Below are positions 44,647 through 54,277 of a stretch of DNA of 64,000 bases, one piece after another (within the stretch, counting starts at the first letter, position 1; every line of letters starts with the position of its first letter). A program made the translations under genes and the position numbers. The stretch lies in contig JAQGHR010000132.1 of NCBI GenBank assembly GCA_028291545.1, positions 1-64,000 of the forward strand. Reading direction: 5' to 3'. Origin of the DNA: Planctomycetota bacterium (lineage in GTDB: Bacteria; Planctomycetota; Planctomycetia; Isosphaerales; Isosphaeraceae). Below the pieces are notes generated by a model. It saw only the letters and a list, made by a program, of their open reading frames with translations. It was not told the origin of the DNA and did not search any database.

Positions 44647-47136
44647 TCAGAACTGGCCGAGCTGCACGACCTCCCCGGCCGCGCGGGTGATGATCGCCCG
44701 GAGCGTGGCCTTGTCGATCGTGAACTTGAGGAAATGGACCGAGCCGTCGGCGAACAGGGCGCTGAAGCCGCCGGGATGGTTGGAGCCGAGGCGGGCGGCG
44801 ATCGCGGCGCCGTCGGCATCCACCGGGACCTCGTCGGGCTGGGTCCAGTTCACGGCCTCCTTGAACTCGGCCACCGCGATCGTGTTCGACAGCCCGTCGA
44901 GGACGTCGGCGAATCGGGTTCCGGTCGGCACATCGAAGAGGCCGCCTTTCCCGGTGAAAACGCGATAGGTGGTCGTTCCCTGCCCGGGAACGACCGTCCG
45001 GCTGGGGCAATGGTAAACCGCCGGCATCCGTGCGATCAGCGGCTTGTTGTGGTCGCTGTCCCAGGGCTCATCGAGGTGGAACTCGTTGTAAAGCGCCTGC
45101 TGCTCCAGGTAGGGCAGGATCGCGACCCGCCAGGAGAGCAACGCCTTGCCGTTCTTGTCGCGGATCGCGGCCGGCGGGAGGGCCTCGTTGGCGCCCTCGT
45201 AGTTGTGCAGCGCCAGGCCGATCTGCTTCAGGTTGTTCACGCACTGCGATCGCCTGGCCGCTTCGCGCGCCGACTGCACGGCGGGAAGGAGCAGGGCGAC
45301 GGCGACTCCCGCCGTGGCGGGCGAGGAGAGTGTGGGGAACGAGTCGCGGGCGACGATCTGGAACCCCTGGTTGTCCACCACCATCGCGAACGAGCTGGGC
45401 GCGAGCCGCCGGCTCAGTTCCTCGGCCTCGGGGACCTTGGCCGGGTCGATGCGGAGGAACGGGCCGGCGGGCTGGTCCCCGGGCGGGCGGGCCTGGTTGA
45501 ACATGGCCTCCAGCATGGGCACGATCGTGGGGAGGCTCGCGACGGCCTGGGGGAGCGTGTCGCGGGGGTCACCCACATTCAGCAGGATCATCCCCTTGGG
45601 CAGACGCTTCGCCATCGCGGCGAAGTCGCCGGTCGGGGTCCAGCGGCCGGCGGGGTTGGTCTCCAGGGCCAGACCCGTCTTCGCGGCGGTCGGCGAGGAC
45701 GCGATCGCGACCAGCTTCTTGCCGATACGAACCGTCGGTTTGATCGAGGCCATCGGTCCCTGCGCGGCATCGGCGGGCAAAATGATGTCGTAGCCGCGCT
45801 CGGGGCCGGTCAGCTTCTGGATCTGCGCCGGGGCGGGGGCGCCGGGCCGATTATTGTTGGGATTGTTGAGGGCCAGCTTGACCTGCCCCATGACGATGTC
45901 GAGCGACTTGGCGAAGGCCGTCGCGTCGTCGGTCTCGGCCAGCATCGTGACTTCGGGGATCGGCATCGTCAGACCCGGCATGACCGGGACGCCCTCTCCG
46001 GGCTTCACCGTCCCGTAGACCGAGAACTTGGGGCCGAGGTGCTTCAGCACGTCCTTGCGGATGTTCAATCCGGTCGTCGCGAGGATCGCCTGCTGCCTCT
46101 GGGCGAGCTGTTCGGCGCCCTGGGGATTGACCTGCTTCATCAAGTCGGTGTACTTGCCGAAGATCCCATCGACGTCGAGCGACAGGGCGGTGAACGCCTT
46201 CAATCCGGCCGGCACGGGGGGCAAGGTCTGGGCCGTGAAGGTCGGGCCGTCGAGCAGCGCCAGGGCGCCTCGTCGCGGAGCGGGCGCGATCAGCCGCACG
46301 CTGGTCAGTAGCGCCTCGTCCTGGAACCCCCAGCGGAGATCCAGCCGCTTCACGCCGTCCAGCCCCATGGCGACGGCCGGAGGGGGCAGGGGGGGCAAGG
46401 CGGAGACATCCACGAAACCGAGCAGGACCGGCGTGAAGCCGTCCTGGACTTTCGCCAGCTCAACCCGGAGCGGATGGGTCGCGGCGCTGGGGGCCTTGCC
46501 GCCGATCACGGCGAGGATGGCGTCGGCATTGTCCGACGGCGGCGGTGCGATGACCAGGTCGTCCTTCTCGTCCCACCAGGCTCCGCCCTCCACCACGGTC
46601 AGCTTCCGGCCGGCGCGGGTCTCGGTCGTCTTGTTCGGGGTCGCCGAGTCCAGCAGCTTCCGCAGGAAGCCGACTGCCGCCTTGCCCTCGGCCGTGTTCA
46701 CGTCGCGGAAGGCCATCACGACCTTGGGAGTGGGCGCCATCTCGCCATAGACGCCGATGACAAAGCCTTTCTTCATCATGTATTTCAGGCCGCCGATTAC
46801 CTGCGCCGAGGTTGGCTTATCGGGTATCGGCGGCATGTTCGCCAGGCCCTTGTCGATGAGCTGACCCAGCACGTCCTCGACCAGCGCTCCCATGCGGGTT
46901 TCCGTGAGGATCTTGTACGTCGCCGAGCCGTGCCATGCGGCGGATTGGCTATCCAGGCCGGTGAACTCCAGGAGGCCGATCAGATTGTCCTTCGGCACGT
47001 ACCGCGCCAGCGGCGGCGCGGCGGCGGTCATCGCGGGCTTGGTTTGCGCGGGGGCGGCCGAGGCCAGGAATCCGGCCAGGCCCATGCCCATGCCGAACGC
47101 CAGGACAAGCCCAGGCGGGCGTGCGATGCGAATCAT
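44647..47136 (-). CDS. Exported fusion: DUF3352-like paralogue B plus DUF1559 region
   Basis: An 829-residue exported protein. A signal peptide ([20 protein letters not shown]) leads to [20 protein letters not shown] and [16 protein letters not shown], paralogous to the gene at 42312. From about residue 590 the protein changes into a DUF1559 region: [40 protein letters not shown] and, near the end, [19 protein letters not shown], the H-x9-DG motif. The DUF1559 part lacks the usual N-terminal prepilin methylation site, because the exported domain is placed before it. This fusion is discussed as a finding. Confidence 0.85.
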   Translation of the reverse strand: MIRIARPPGLVLAFGMGMGLAGFLASAAPAQTKPAMTAAAPPLARYVPKDNLIGLLEFTGLDSQSAAWHGSATYKILTETRMGALVEDVLGQLIDKGLANMPPIPDKPTSAQVIGGLKYMMKKGFVIGVYGEMAPTPKVVMAFRDVNTAEGKAAVGFLRKLLDSATPNKTTETRAGRKLTVVEGGAWWDEKDDLVIAPPPSDNADAILAVIGGKAPSAATHPLRVELAKVQDGFTPVLLGFVDVSALPPLPPPAVAMGLDGVKRLDLRWGFQDEALLTSVRLIAPAPRRGALALLDGPTFTAQTLPPVPAGLKAFTALSLDVDGIFGKYTDLMKQVNPQGAEQLAQRQQAILATTGLNIRKDVLKHLGPKFSVYGTVKPGEGVPVMPGLTMPIPEVTMLAETDDATAFAKSLDIVMGQVKLALNNPNNNRPGAPAPAQIQKLTGPERGYDIILPADAAQGPMASIKPTVRIGKKLVAIASSPTAAKTGLALETNPAGRWTPTGDFAAMAKRLPKGMILLNVGDPRDTLPQAVASLPTIVPMLEAMFNQARPPGDQPAGPFLRIDPAKVPEAEELSRRLAPSSFAMVVDNQGFQIVARDSFPTLSSPATAGVAVALLLPAVQSAREAARRSQCVNNLKQIGLALHNYEGANEALPPAAIRDKNGKALLSWRVAILPYLEQQALYNEFHLDEPWDSDHNKPLIARMPAVYHCPSRTVVPGQGTTTYRVFTGKGGLFDVPTGTRFADVLDGLSNTIAVAEFKEAVNWTQPDEVPVDADGAAIAARLGSNHPGGFSALFADGSVHFLKFTIDKATLRAIITRAAGEVVQLGQF

Positions 47137-47351
47137 CCGTTGTGCTCCTTACCCCTAGAAACTCGGGGCGATCCGAGACCCGAATCGAGTCCGGAGGTTC
47201 GCCCGGGAGAGTACGCGAACGAAATCCTACAGTCTTCGGACCCGCGGAGCAATCATCACGACCGCCGCGGCATTGCATGTGGCGACTCGACATGCTCTCA
47301 TGGCACTCCCGGTCAAGTTTGCCAGGGCTTTTTTCCGAGCGGGGCCGATCC

Positions 47352-47798
47352 ATGATTCGTTTCACGATGGCCGTACTCCTCCTCGGTCTCGGGGCCACGC
47401 CCGGCGCGCGCGGGGACGACGGGGACGCGAAGGCGGACCTCGCCAGGTTTCAGGGCCGTTGGTCGATGGTCTCCATGACCAAGAACGGCAAGATGATCCC
47501 GGCCAAGGCCCTGGAGGGCCGGGTGGCGATCATCACCGACAACGTGTTCACCGACCGTCAGGGCGAGAAGATCCACGGCAAGGGGACGATGGTCCTCGAC
47601 ACGAAGACCTCGCCCAGGTCCGTCGATACCGCGTTCACCGACGGCCCCATCACCGGCAAGACGACGCTGGCGATCTATGAATTCGACGGCGATACGATGA
47701 AGTCGTGCGTCGCGAATCCCGGCGATCCCCGGCCGAAGTCCTTCGAATCCAAGGCCGGGACGGGCTACATGCTGGTGACGTACAAGCGGGTCAAGTAG
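47352..47798 (+). CDS. TIGR03067-type lipocalin-like exported protein
   Basis: A 148-residue exported protein. Signal peptide MIRFTMAVLLLGLGATPGAR, then a small beta-barrel domain: LARFQGRWSMVSMTKNGKMI, TMVLDTKTSPRSVDTAF, GKTTLAIYEFDGDTMKSCVA and GDPRPKSFESKAGTGYMLVTYKRVK. These are the segments of TIGR03067, a planctomycete-specific family. The ligand is not known. It is divergent from the DUF1559 fusion gene and convergent with the next pseudopilin. Confidence 0.85.
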   Translation: MIRFTMAVLLLGLGATPGARGDDGDAKADLARFQGRWSMVSMTKNGKMIPAKALEGRVAIITDNVFTDRQGEKIHGKGTMVLDTKTSPRSVDTAFTDGPITGKTTLAIYEFDGDTMKSCVANPGDPRPKSFESKAGTGYMLVTYKRVK

Positions 47799-47878
47799 CG
47801 AGCGAACGCTGGTGCGGTCCGATCGGCCTTTGCGGCTTATGCGAATTCGGGCGAGCCCGGTCGGCTCGTTCGGAGGAT

Positions 47879-48910
47879 TTAGAAATCCGTCGCCGAGATG
47901 ATCTCGTTGCCGGCGATGGAGCCGGCCGCACGCCAGGTGGCGCCGTTGATGGAGCTCTTGACGAACTTGACGGACCCGTCGCCGAACAGGGCATTGACGC
48001 CGCCGGGATGGTAGCTCCGGGCCGTGATCGCCCCGAAGGTCGGGCCGTTCTGGACGTAGAGCCGCGTCTCGAGATCGAGGTCGCCGTTGCCGGCCGGATC
48101 GAGGATCGTCTTGTTGGGCGGCCAGGCGGTCGTCATCGCCGTCTCGTGCGCATTACCATCGGCCCAGAACGTATGCGACTGGCCGAGGCCGCAGGTGCCA
48201 TATTCCGGGGCGACGGTGAGCGGGTCGGACGCCGGCGACGGCACGTTGAAGGGGCTCTGGATGTTCGCGAGCTGCACGTTGCAGCGGCGCAGCGGTTGGT
48301 AGACTTTCACGTCGGTCGCCATGACCGTGTTGCTCATACCGTCGAGGAATTCCGAGAGTTTTCGGCTCCGATTCGGGCCGAACGCCGCGTTGTTCTCGGG
48401 GCCGGAGAAGCCGCCCCAGAGGAACCAATCGCCCGAGGAAAATCCGTAGCTGGTGACGCTCGCCACGACGGTCGCGCCGCTCGGCTTGGCCTTGAAGCTG
48501 GTAAGCTGGTCGCCCTTGATGTCGCTGGGACAGGTGAAAATGGAGACCTTGGTGCCGACGACCGTGGTGTTGGCGTCGTGCTGGTGGTTGACGGTGAAGT
48601 TCAACGCATTGAACGCCACGCCCTGCTCCATGAACGGGAGGACGCGGACGTGGACGCTGAATCCGTTGGTGGTTTGCTCCGGTCTCGCCGGATTCGCGAC
48701 CACGTCCGACATCGGGAGCGAGCCCGCCACGCTCTCGTAATTATGCAGCCCCAGCCCGATTTGCTTGAGGTTGTTCGTGCATTGCGCTCGCCTGGCGGCC
48801 TCGCGTGCGGCCTGGACGGCGGGCAGCAGCAGGGCGACCAGGACGCCGATGATGGCGATGACGACCAGCAGCTCGATCAGCGTGAAACCGCGGCGACGTC
48901 TGGCACGCAT
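47879..48910 (-). CDS. DUF1559 prepilin-type protein A
   Basis: A 343-residue pseudopilin-like protein. N-terminal prepilin motif [19 protein letters not shown] with cleavage at G/F and methylation of F, a hydrophobic helix, then the DUF1559 signature [20 protein letters not shown] and LKQIGLGLHNY. The C-terminal H-x9-DG motif is HPGGVNALFGDGSVKFVK. The family is expanded in planctomycetes and probably forms type II secretion/type IV pilus-like structures; individual roles are unknown. It ends 80 bases from TIGR03067 and its start faces the next pseudopilin. Confidence 0.9.
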   Translation of the reverse strand: MRARRRRGFTLIELLVVIAIIGVLVALLLPAVQAAREAARRAQCTNNLKQIGLGLHNYESVAGSLPMSDVVANPARPEQTTNGFSVHVRVLPFMEQGVAFNALNFTVNHQHDANTTVVGTKVSIFTCPSDIKGDQLTSFKAKPSGATVVASVTSYGFSSGDWFLWGGFSGPENNAAFGPNRSRKLSEFLDGMSNTVMATDVKVYQPLRRCNVQLANIQSPFNVPSPASDPLTVAPEYGTCGLGQSHTFWADGNAHETAMTTAWPPNKTILDPAGNGDLDLETRLYVQNGPTFGAITARSYHPGGVNALFGDGSVKFVKSSINGATWRAAGSIAGNEIISATDF

Positions 48911-49098
48911 TTGTGATACCCTGTGATCAGGTGGGCGTTCGCGCGGGCCACGATCGTCGTGGCCAGAGTCCGGACCGGTTGCAAGGTCGACGACGCGAGT
49001 CTACCATGTGTTAGGTTGAATACGCATCCGAATTCCTTCGCGGACGGACGACCTGAACCGAGGGTTCGCCGTATCGCCTTCGGGAGAGGGGCCTCCCC

Positions 49099-50034
49099 AT
49101 GACGCGAAATCCCACTCGCGGCCCGCGACGACGCGGTTTCACGCTGATCGAGCTGCTGGTCGTCATCGCCATCATCGGCCTCCTGGTCGCCCTGCTGCTG
49201 CCGGCTGTCCAGGCCGCTCGCGAGGCCGCCAGGCGCAATCAGTGCGTCAACAACCTGAAGCAAATCGGGCTGGCGATGCACGGATATCACGACACGCATG
49301 GCTCCTTGCCGCCGGGATATCTTTCGGCCTGGTTCGGCAAGAGGGAGCTCGGTCCCGGATGGGGCTGGGGCACGATGATCCTGCCCTACATGGAACAAAC
49401 CGCCATTTATGCGACGTGCAATTTCGAGCTGGCTCTTGAAGCCGACCAGAACACGACCGCCCGGTTGGTCGGCGTGGCGGTTTACCTCTGCGCGTCGGAC
49501 GATTGCCCCAAGACGATGACCGCGCGGTACGACCCGGACAAGGCGGTCATCGCTCGCGGTTCACCGATCTGCGACCTATCCTCGTCCAATTATGTCGCCA
49601 TGTTCGGCACGGGCGAGCCGGGCGTCAATGGCGACGGGTTGTTCTTCCGGAATAGCAGCGTCTCGTATGCCGCGATCACCGACGGCCTGAGCGGAACCAT
49701 CGCCGCCGGGGAGCGGTCGCAGCTCCTGGGCGAGGCGACGTGGCTCGGTTCGGTCAGCAACTCGATCCTCGGCCCGCCGCCGATCTACGACGGGACGGTG
49801 GGTCGTCTCAAGCCCGAGCCGGGCGCGGGGATGACCCTGGGGCATGCCGGCGAAGAAAAGGGGCCCGGCGACCCTCGGTCGGATTGCAACATGTTCTACA
49901 GCAAGCATCCCGGCGGCGTGAACTTCCTGTTTGCGGACGGGCACGTGAAGTTTCTGAAGACGAACATGGATTATCACGTCTACCGCGCACTCTCGACACG
50001 AGCGACCGGCGAGACGGTCTCGGGCGAGTACTGA
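49099..50034 (+). CDS. DUF1559 prepilin-type protein B
   Basis: A 311-residue paralogue of the protein at 47879, transcribed divergently. It has the prepilin motif [18 protein letters not shown], then [20 protein letters not shown], a domain with paired Cys, and the C-terminal motif [26 protein letters not shown] precedes ATG 49099. The downstream lipoprotein gene starts 16 bases after its stop. Confidence 0.9.
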   Translation: MTRNPTRGPRRRGFTLIELLVVIAIIGLLVALLLPAVQAAREAARRNQCVNNLKQIGLAMHGYHDTHGSLPPGYLSAWFGKRELGPGWGWGTMILPYMEQTAIYATCNFELALEADQNTTARLVGVAVYLCASDDCPKTMTARYDPDKAVIARGSPICDLSSSNYVAMFGTGEPGVNGDGLFFRNSSVSYAAITDGLSGTIAAGERSQLLGEATWLGSVSNSILGPPPIYDGTVGRLKPEPGAGMTLGHAGEEKGPGDPRSDCNMFYSKHPGGVNFLFADGHVKFLKTNMDYHVYRALSTRATGETVSGEY

Positions 50035-50050
50035 TCCGGAGGAGCCTGGC

Positions 50051-50323
50051 ATGAAGCGTTCCATGGCAACGGCCGTCTTGCTCGCCGCGACGATGATCGG
50101 GTGCGACAAGCCGATCGAGAATCCCGACCCGATCGCGCTCGACAAGATCCCGGCCGGCGTCATGAAGATCGCCAAGCGCGAGCTTCCGGGCGTCGATTTC
50201 GAGAAGGCCTGGACCGGCAAGGTCGAGGGCAAGCTCGCGTACGAGATTCGCGGGCGCAAGGCTGACGGAACTTACAGGGAGATCAAGATCTCCGAGTCCG
50301 GCAAGGTGATCGAGATCGAGTAG
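50051..50323 (+). CDS. Small lipoprotein with PepSY-like sequence
   Basis: A 90-residue lipoprotein. The signal peptide ends in the lipobox TMIGC with acylated Cys18. The mature part (LDKIPAGVMKIAKRELPGVDFEKAWTG, in two parts; then YEIRGRKADGTYREIKISESGKVIEIE) resembles the PepSY/YpeB-like fold, which inhibits peptidases or binds small molecules in other proteins. GGAGGAG lies upstream of ATG 50051. It is in an operon with the preceding pseudopilin gene. Confidence 0.78.
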   Translation: MKRSMATAVLLAATMIGCDKPIENPDPIALDKIPAGVMKIAKRELPGVDFEKAWTGKVEGKLAYEIRGRKADGTYREIKISESGKVIEIE

Positions 50324-50343
50324 ACGCCCCCTCCGCACGACCT

Positions 50344-51144
50344 TCAGGCCGCATGCTCGAACGCCGCTTCCCTGGCGGCGAGCGAGACGGATTCCGCGTC
50401 GGGCTCCTCGCGATCGCGGGCGTAGGCGATCAGCAGGGCGAGATCGGCCAGCCGGTTGAGCCGGCGCGGCAGACCGTCGGCCGCGCGGTGAAGCGAGCGG
50501 AGGGCGTCCTTCGGGAACAGGGGAACCCGCGCGCCGGCCCTCGCCAGACGACCCAGGACGTAGTCGGCCGATTCGGCTTCGCTCAACGGCCCGATCAGGC
50601 ACTTCGCGGCCAGACGATCCACGAGGGAGACCGGCATCCGCAGCAGCAATTCCGGATCGCCCACGAACAGCATCGAGAGGTCGGGCGATCCGGCGGAGGC
50701 GAAGTTCAAGAGCAGCCGCAGCGCCTCGAACGTGGCGGGGTCCTCGATCAGATGAGCCTCATCCACGATCAGCAACGGCCGCTCGCCCCGCGAGGCGGCC
50801 GAGGCCAGGACCCCGCGAATCCTCCGGATCGAGCCCGCCAATCCCGGCGCGGGATCGCCCGGAGCGGCCAGCTCATCGGCGAGGAACGCCATCAACTCAG
50901 CCGCCGGCATGGCGGGGAACGCCACCTGCACCACCGCGCCTCCGAGTTCCCTCGCCAGCGCATTCGCGAGCAGCGTCTTTCCCGCCCCCGAGGGGCCGAA
51001 CGCTACCACCGGACCGGGCCCGCCTTCCAACCCGTACCTCAACCGTCGCAACGCCGCATCCCGGCTCGGCAGGGACACGTACGCCGACGGGTCCACCGTA
51101 TCGCCAAACGGCCGGGGGCTCAGTTGGAAGTGGGATTCATACAT
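50344..51144 (-). CDS. ExeA/GspA-like AAA ATPase
   Basis: A 266-residue ATPase beginning MYESHFQLSPRPFGDTVDPS, the N-terminal pattern of ExeA-type secretion ATPases. Walker A is G50-PSGAGKT, Walker B is LLIVDEAHLI, and the C-terminal helical domain contains GLPRRLNRLADLALLIAYA. Some members partner exopolysaccharide/PEP-CTERM (exosortase) loci. It is separated by 72 bases, filled by repeat E2, from the CpsD-like gene upstream on the same strand. Confidence 0.87.
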   Translation of the reverse strand: MYESHFQLSPRPFGDTVDPSAYVSLPSRDAALRRLRYGLEGGPGPVVAFGPSGAGKTLLANALARELGGAVVQVAFPAMPAAELMAFLADELAAPGDPAPGLAGSIRRIRGVLASAASRGERPLLIVDEAHLIEDPATFEALRLLLNFASAGSPDLSMLFVGDPELLLRMPVSLVDRLAAKCLIGPLSEAESADYVLGRLARAGARVPLFPKDALRSLHRAADGLPRRLNRLADLALLIAYARDREEPDAESVSLAAREAAFEHAA

Positions 51145-51146
51145 AA

Positions 51147-51221
51147 GCAGTTCGCAGTTCGCAGTTCGCGGTCAATGCGCAGAATGGTTCGCAGTGCGTT
51201 TCTTAACTGCGAACTGCTAGC
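51147..51221. repeat. Heptamer-arm foldback element E2
   Basis: Left arm AGCAGTTC(GCAGTTC)2GCGGT (51147-51172), that is three tandem GCAGTTC heptamers; right arm TTAACTGCGAACTGCTAG (51203-51221, trimmed), complementary. It exactly fills the gap between the CpsD-like stop and the ATPase start. Confidence 0.75.
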
Positions 51222-51993
51222 AAAAGGTCTCCGCCAGGCCGAGCAGGGGGACGCCGCCGGCGTCGAGAACTTCGCGGGCGCGGGTCAGGGCGCGGTTGGT
51301 GGTTCGGGCCTTGTGATGGACGAGGATGGCCGCATCGACCGAACGATGGAGGACCGCGGCGCTCAGGCCGGTGAACAGGGGGCTGCCGTCAATCAGGACG
51401 AGGTCGTAGTCGCGACGGAGACGGGCCATCAGGCACGACCACTCGGGCGAGGCGAGGAAGTCGCGAGGACGGGACACCGCGGCGCGGAGCGGCAAGATCG
51501 TGAGGTGGTCGTCGGGCGCCTCGATCAAGGCGTCGACGACAGCCTGGCCGTGTTCCACGACGTCGTCGAGCCCGATTCGCGGCGAGAGGCCGAGCTGGCG
51601 CGCGAGCATCGGGCCGCTCAGGTCGCCGTCGACCAGCAACGTCCGGCCGGGGCGGCGGGCCAGGGCGCGGGCGAGGGTCAGGACCAGCGTCGTGCGGCCC
51701 TCGGCGCGGTGGCAGCTCGTGAACAGCAGGACCTTGAGATTCTGCCGGTCGCGTGCCTCGATGAGGGCGTCCGACAGGCGATCGAACCGCTCGCCGTGCG
51801 CTCGCTCCAGCGCACGCACGGTCTCGGGCCAGTTCAGCGGGGCCTGCGCGACCCCGAAGGACGGCTCCGAATCCGGTGGAGACTCGATCGGGAAGTGGGG
51901 ACGCGGCAAGACGGGAGGCGTATCGGGCGCGGCCCGAGAGACGGGAGTCCGCGCCCCATACGCCTTCGCCAGTGCCTGGTCAATGTCCCGCAT
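51217..51993 (-). CDS. CpsD/CapB-like P-loop protein with atypical Walker A
   Basis: A 258-residue protein of the MinD/ParA-like BY-kinase superfamily. ATG 51993 has GAGGAG 8 bases upstream. The nucleotide-binding loop reads FTSCHRAEGRTTLVLTLARA, where the usual Lys of SxxxxEGKT/S is replaced by Arg100. Walker A' is LLVDGDLSGPMLARQLGL and Walker B is YDLVLIDGSPLF. The C-terminus lacks the Tyr cluster of true tyrosine autokinases. It overlaps the upstream membrane-protein gene by 14 bases and is followed by the ExeA-like gene, suggesting a surface-polysaccharide role. Confidence 0.8.
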   Translation of the reverse strand: MRDIDQALAKAYGARTPVSRAAPDTPPVLPRPHFPIESPPDSEPSFGVAQAPLNWPETVRALERAHGERFDRLSDALIEARDRQNLKVLLFTSCHRAEGRTTLVLTLARALARRPGRTLLVDGDLSGPMLARQLGLSPRIGLDDVVEHGQAVVDALIEAPDDHLTILPLRAAVSRPRDFLASPEWSCLMARLRRDYDLVLIDGSPLFTGLSAAVLHRSVDAAILVHHKARTTNRALTRAREVLDAGGVPLLGLAETFC

Positions 51994-52414
51994 GGGCCGA
52001 CTCCTCGGAGCCGTCGTGGGGGAGGAGGTAGCCCGCCGGCAGGGCGATCGGGACGTCAGGCTCGGTTTGACCGGTAGTGGCGGCCGGCTCAAGCGAGAGA
52101 GTGACCCGCGGTCCCTCCTCGATCGGTTCGGCAACCCCGGCCAAGGCCACCGGACTCGCCGCCGAGGGCTGTCCGGGTGCGGGCCCGACCGTGACAAACG
52201 AGAGAAGCGCCCAGGACATCGGCAGCGCGAATAACATGGTTGACGCGGCCACGCGGACTTCCCGACGAATCCGACGACGCCCCCGATGGGCGGACGGACC
52301 CGACGAAAGCCGGCCGCAGGCCGCTAAGGCCGGAACCTGGATCAGAACCGGCGCCATCCGGGCGGATGGCCGAGTCCGTGCCGGACTCGTGAGCAAAGTT
52401 GTGTGAGTCGTCAT
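51980..52414 (-). CDS. Small single-TM membrane protein upstream of CpsD-like gene
   Basis: A 144-residue protein from ATG 52414. A basic N-terminal region (about 1-50), one hydrophobic helix (about 55-78, TMLFALPMSWALLSFVTVGP), then an external Pro/Ala/Glu-rich tail to GSEESAHAGH. Its 3' end overlaps the CpsD-like start by 14 bases, so translation is probably coupled. A single-TM partner of a P-loop protein recalls the CapA/Wzc anchor role, but no Wzz motif is visible. Function is inferred from context only. Confidence 0.65.
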   Translation of the reverse strand: MTTHTTLLTSPARTRPSARMAPVLIQVPALAACGRLSSGPSAHRGRRRIRREVRVAASTMLFALPMSWALLSFVTVGPAPGQPSAASPVALAGVAEPIEEGPRVTLSLEPAATTGQTEPDVPIALPAGYLLPHDGSEESAHAGH

Positions 52415-52604
52415 GGCGGTGGTCCCGTGTCGAGGACCGTGGGAAGTCGCCGGATCGTCTTGCGACGATTCATCCGGTCGCGTGGGTTGCTCGGTCCGGA
52501 AAAACTGTGTTGGACAACCCGCTGACTGAATGATCGACCGACGGCGGCGGTAAACTTGAACGCTCATGACGAAAATGTGTGTTCCGAAGACCGGGCAATT
52601 TAAG
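52415..52604. other. Intergenic upstream of the CpsD-like operon
   Basis: About 190 bases between the operon start and repeat E3. No promoter or gene was recognised with confidence. Confidence 0.35.
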
Positions 52605-52708
52605 ACAGTGGTCAGTGGCAAGCGGTCAGTGGCCAGAAGCAGGGGGCAGAGGAGAATCGGAGGTACGGCCCCCGACTCTTCTCAGCCCACTGGCCACTGC
52701 CCACTGCG
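52605..52708. repeat. Heptamer-arm foldback element E3
   Basis: Left arm GTGGTCAGTGGC...GCGGTCAGTGGCC (52607-52634); right arm CCACTGGCCACTGCCCACTG (52687-52706). A second pairing of the interior (GGGGGCAGAGGAGAATCGG region against CCCCCGACTCTTCTC) extends the fold. It begins immediately after the stop of the gene at 52709. Repeat unit GTCAGTG is also found at 60529-60609. Confidence 0.75.
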
Positions 52709-54277
52709 TTAGCGTCCGAACAGGCGGAAACGGCCCGGACGGCGGGGGGAGGGGGCTTCGGGGCCGCCGTCGTCCTCGCCGCGGGATCGGCCGAAGATCC
52801 CGCCGCGACCGGAGTCGCCGAGCCGGGCCGTCTCGTAGTTGCCGACGGGCCGGAACGCGGGAGGCGTGCTGGCCAGACGGCCATAGCTGCCGCCGTTGGA
52901 GAGGTCGAGCGCCCGAACATTCGCCTCGGTGATGTTCGGGTTGTGCCCGGCCCATCGGCTGGCGGTCACGTCCATCAAGTTGAGCGGGGCGAAGACGGCC
53001 TCGCCTCCCACCGACATCCAGTCCGACGAGCCGGGCTGGGTTTCGTCCACCACGCCGTTGAGGCCGTAGACGAGCGTATACTCGTAGGTGTTGATCCGGG
53101 GCTTGTTGTCGCTATTGTTCAGGTTCGAGCCCGAGTTGGCGACCAGCTCGATCTCCATGCGGATGGCGCGCTCGCCCTTGCCGGGGATGGCGTGGAACTT
53201 GGCGGTGTACTTGCCGACACCGTGATTCCAGACCTCATTGGCCTTGCCGTTGGGCGGGAAGGCGCGGAGGTTGGCGAGCAGGGCCTGCTTCCGGCCGCGC
53301 AGGTGGGTCTCCAGCATCGCGTGGAAGTGGGGGACGAACTGGTCCGTCGCATCGGGGCCGGGACGGGGCGGCCCGGCGGGGATGTTGTTGACGTTGTCGC
53401 CGATCGTGTGGTTGTAGTGATTCTCACCCAGCTCGGCCCAGAGCGACTTGAGCTCGTCCTGGGTCATGCCCGATCCCGTCGCGGGGACCGGCTCGGCCAT
53501 CTTGATCGAGGCGACCGCGCCACCGAGGCAGTGGCCCGGCCAGCGGTTGATGTCGCGATTCTGCTGCGACGCCGCTTCCCAGCTCCGGGCGTTGGCGTGG
53601 AAGATCTGGTCGTACTTGAGCAGGGGCGACGGGGTCGCGTACATCGTGCCATCGGCGCCGCGGAACGTCAGGTCGTCGTACAGGTTGGGGAACCAGGTCG
53701 AGTCATCGCCGGCCGAGACGGGAGTTTCCAGCAACCCGTTCGCTCCGGGCAGGATGATGTCCTGGCCGGGGGCGATGTAGGAGCCGAAGGACGCGACCTG
53801 GACATCGTCCCCATAAGGACGGGGCGTGTCGACGCGACCGTTACCGCCGGCCCAGGGCTCATGGATCGAGTCGCCCTTGGTGGGCCAGTAATAGAAGTTC
53901 CAGGGCATCCTGGCGGCGGCCCCGACCTGGACGAAGGCGGTCTCAACCTGATAAGGCTTGTCCTTCTCCGTCTCCTTGACGAGGAAGGTGTACCAGCCGT
54001 GCGCATTGTCGCCGATCTCTTCGCCGCTGGTGCGCGGCTTGCCGTCCGGCCCCGTGAGGTTCTCGACCGTGCCGGAGGAGGTCTTGACCGTCAGGACCCC
54101 TCCGAATTTGGTGGGGACATAGACCCCATAGGCGCGATCCCCCGACTGGCCCGGTAGCGAGCCGCCGAGGGGGACCGGCTGGACCCGATCGGCGGCGGTC
54201 GCCGCAGAGGTTGTCGCGGATATCACGACGGCGATCGTCAAGACCATCAAGCCGCCGAGCCTGTTGCCAATACGCAT
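52709..54277 (-). CDS. Exported protein with transglutaminase-elicitor-like motifs
   Basis: A 522-residue exported protein. The ATG at 54277 has GGGAGG upstream and gives a signal peptide (GLMVLTIAVVISATTSAATA). Region NRDINRWPGHCLGGAVASIK places a Cys in a W-x-G-H-C context, and later EVWNHGVGKYTAKFHAIPG and NPHINEHYNHTIGDN-like His segments follow; together these resemble the Cys-His catalytic arrangement of the transglutaminase-elicitor family. The C-terminal ~60 residues are Arg/Gly/Pro-rich. The assignment is tentative. Confidence 0.6.
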   Translation of the reverse strand: MRIGNRLGGLMVLTIAVVISATTSAATAADRVQPVPLGGSLPGQSGDRAYGVYVPTKFGGVLTVKTSSGTVENLTGPDGKPRTSGEEIGDNAHGWYTFLVKETEKDKPYQVETAFVQVGAAARMPWNFYYWPTKGDSIHEPWAGGNGRVDTPRPYGDDVQVASFGSYIAPGQDIILPGANGLLETPVSAGDDSTWFPNLYDDLTFRGADGTMYATPSPLLKYDQIFHANARSWEAASQQNRDINRWPGHCLGGAVASIKMAEPVPATGSGMTQDELKSLWAELGENHYNHTIGDNVNNIPAGPPRPGPDATDQFVPHFHAMLETHLRGRKQALLANLRAFPPNGKANEVWNHGVGKYTAKFHAIPGKGERAIRMEIELVANSGSNLNNSDNKPRINTYEYTLVYGLNGVVDETQPGSSDWMSVGGEAVFAPLNLMDVTASRWAGHNPNITEANVRALDLSNGGSYGRLASTPPAFRPVGNYETARLGDSGRGGIFGRSRGEDDGGPEAPSPRRPGRFRLFGR

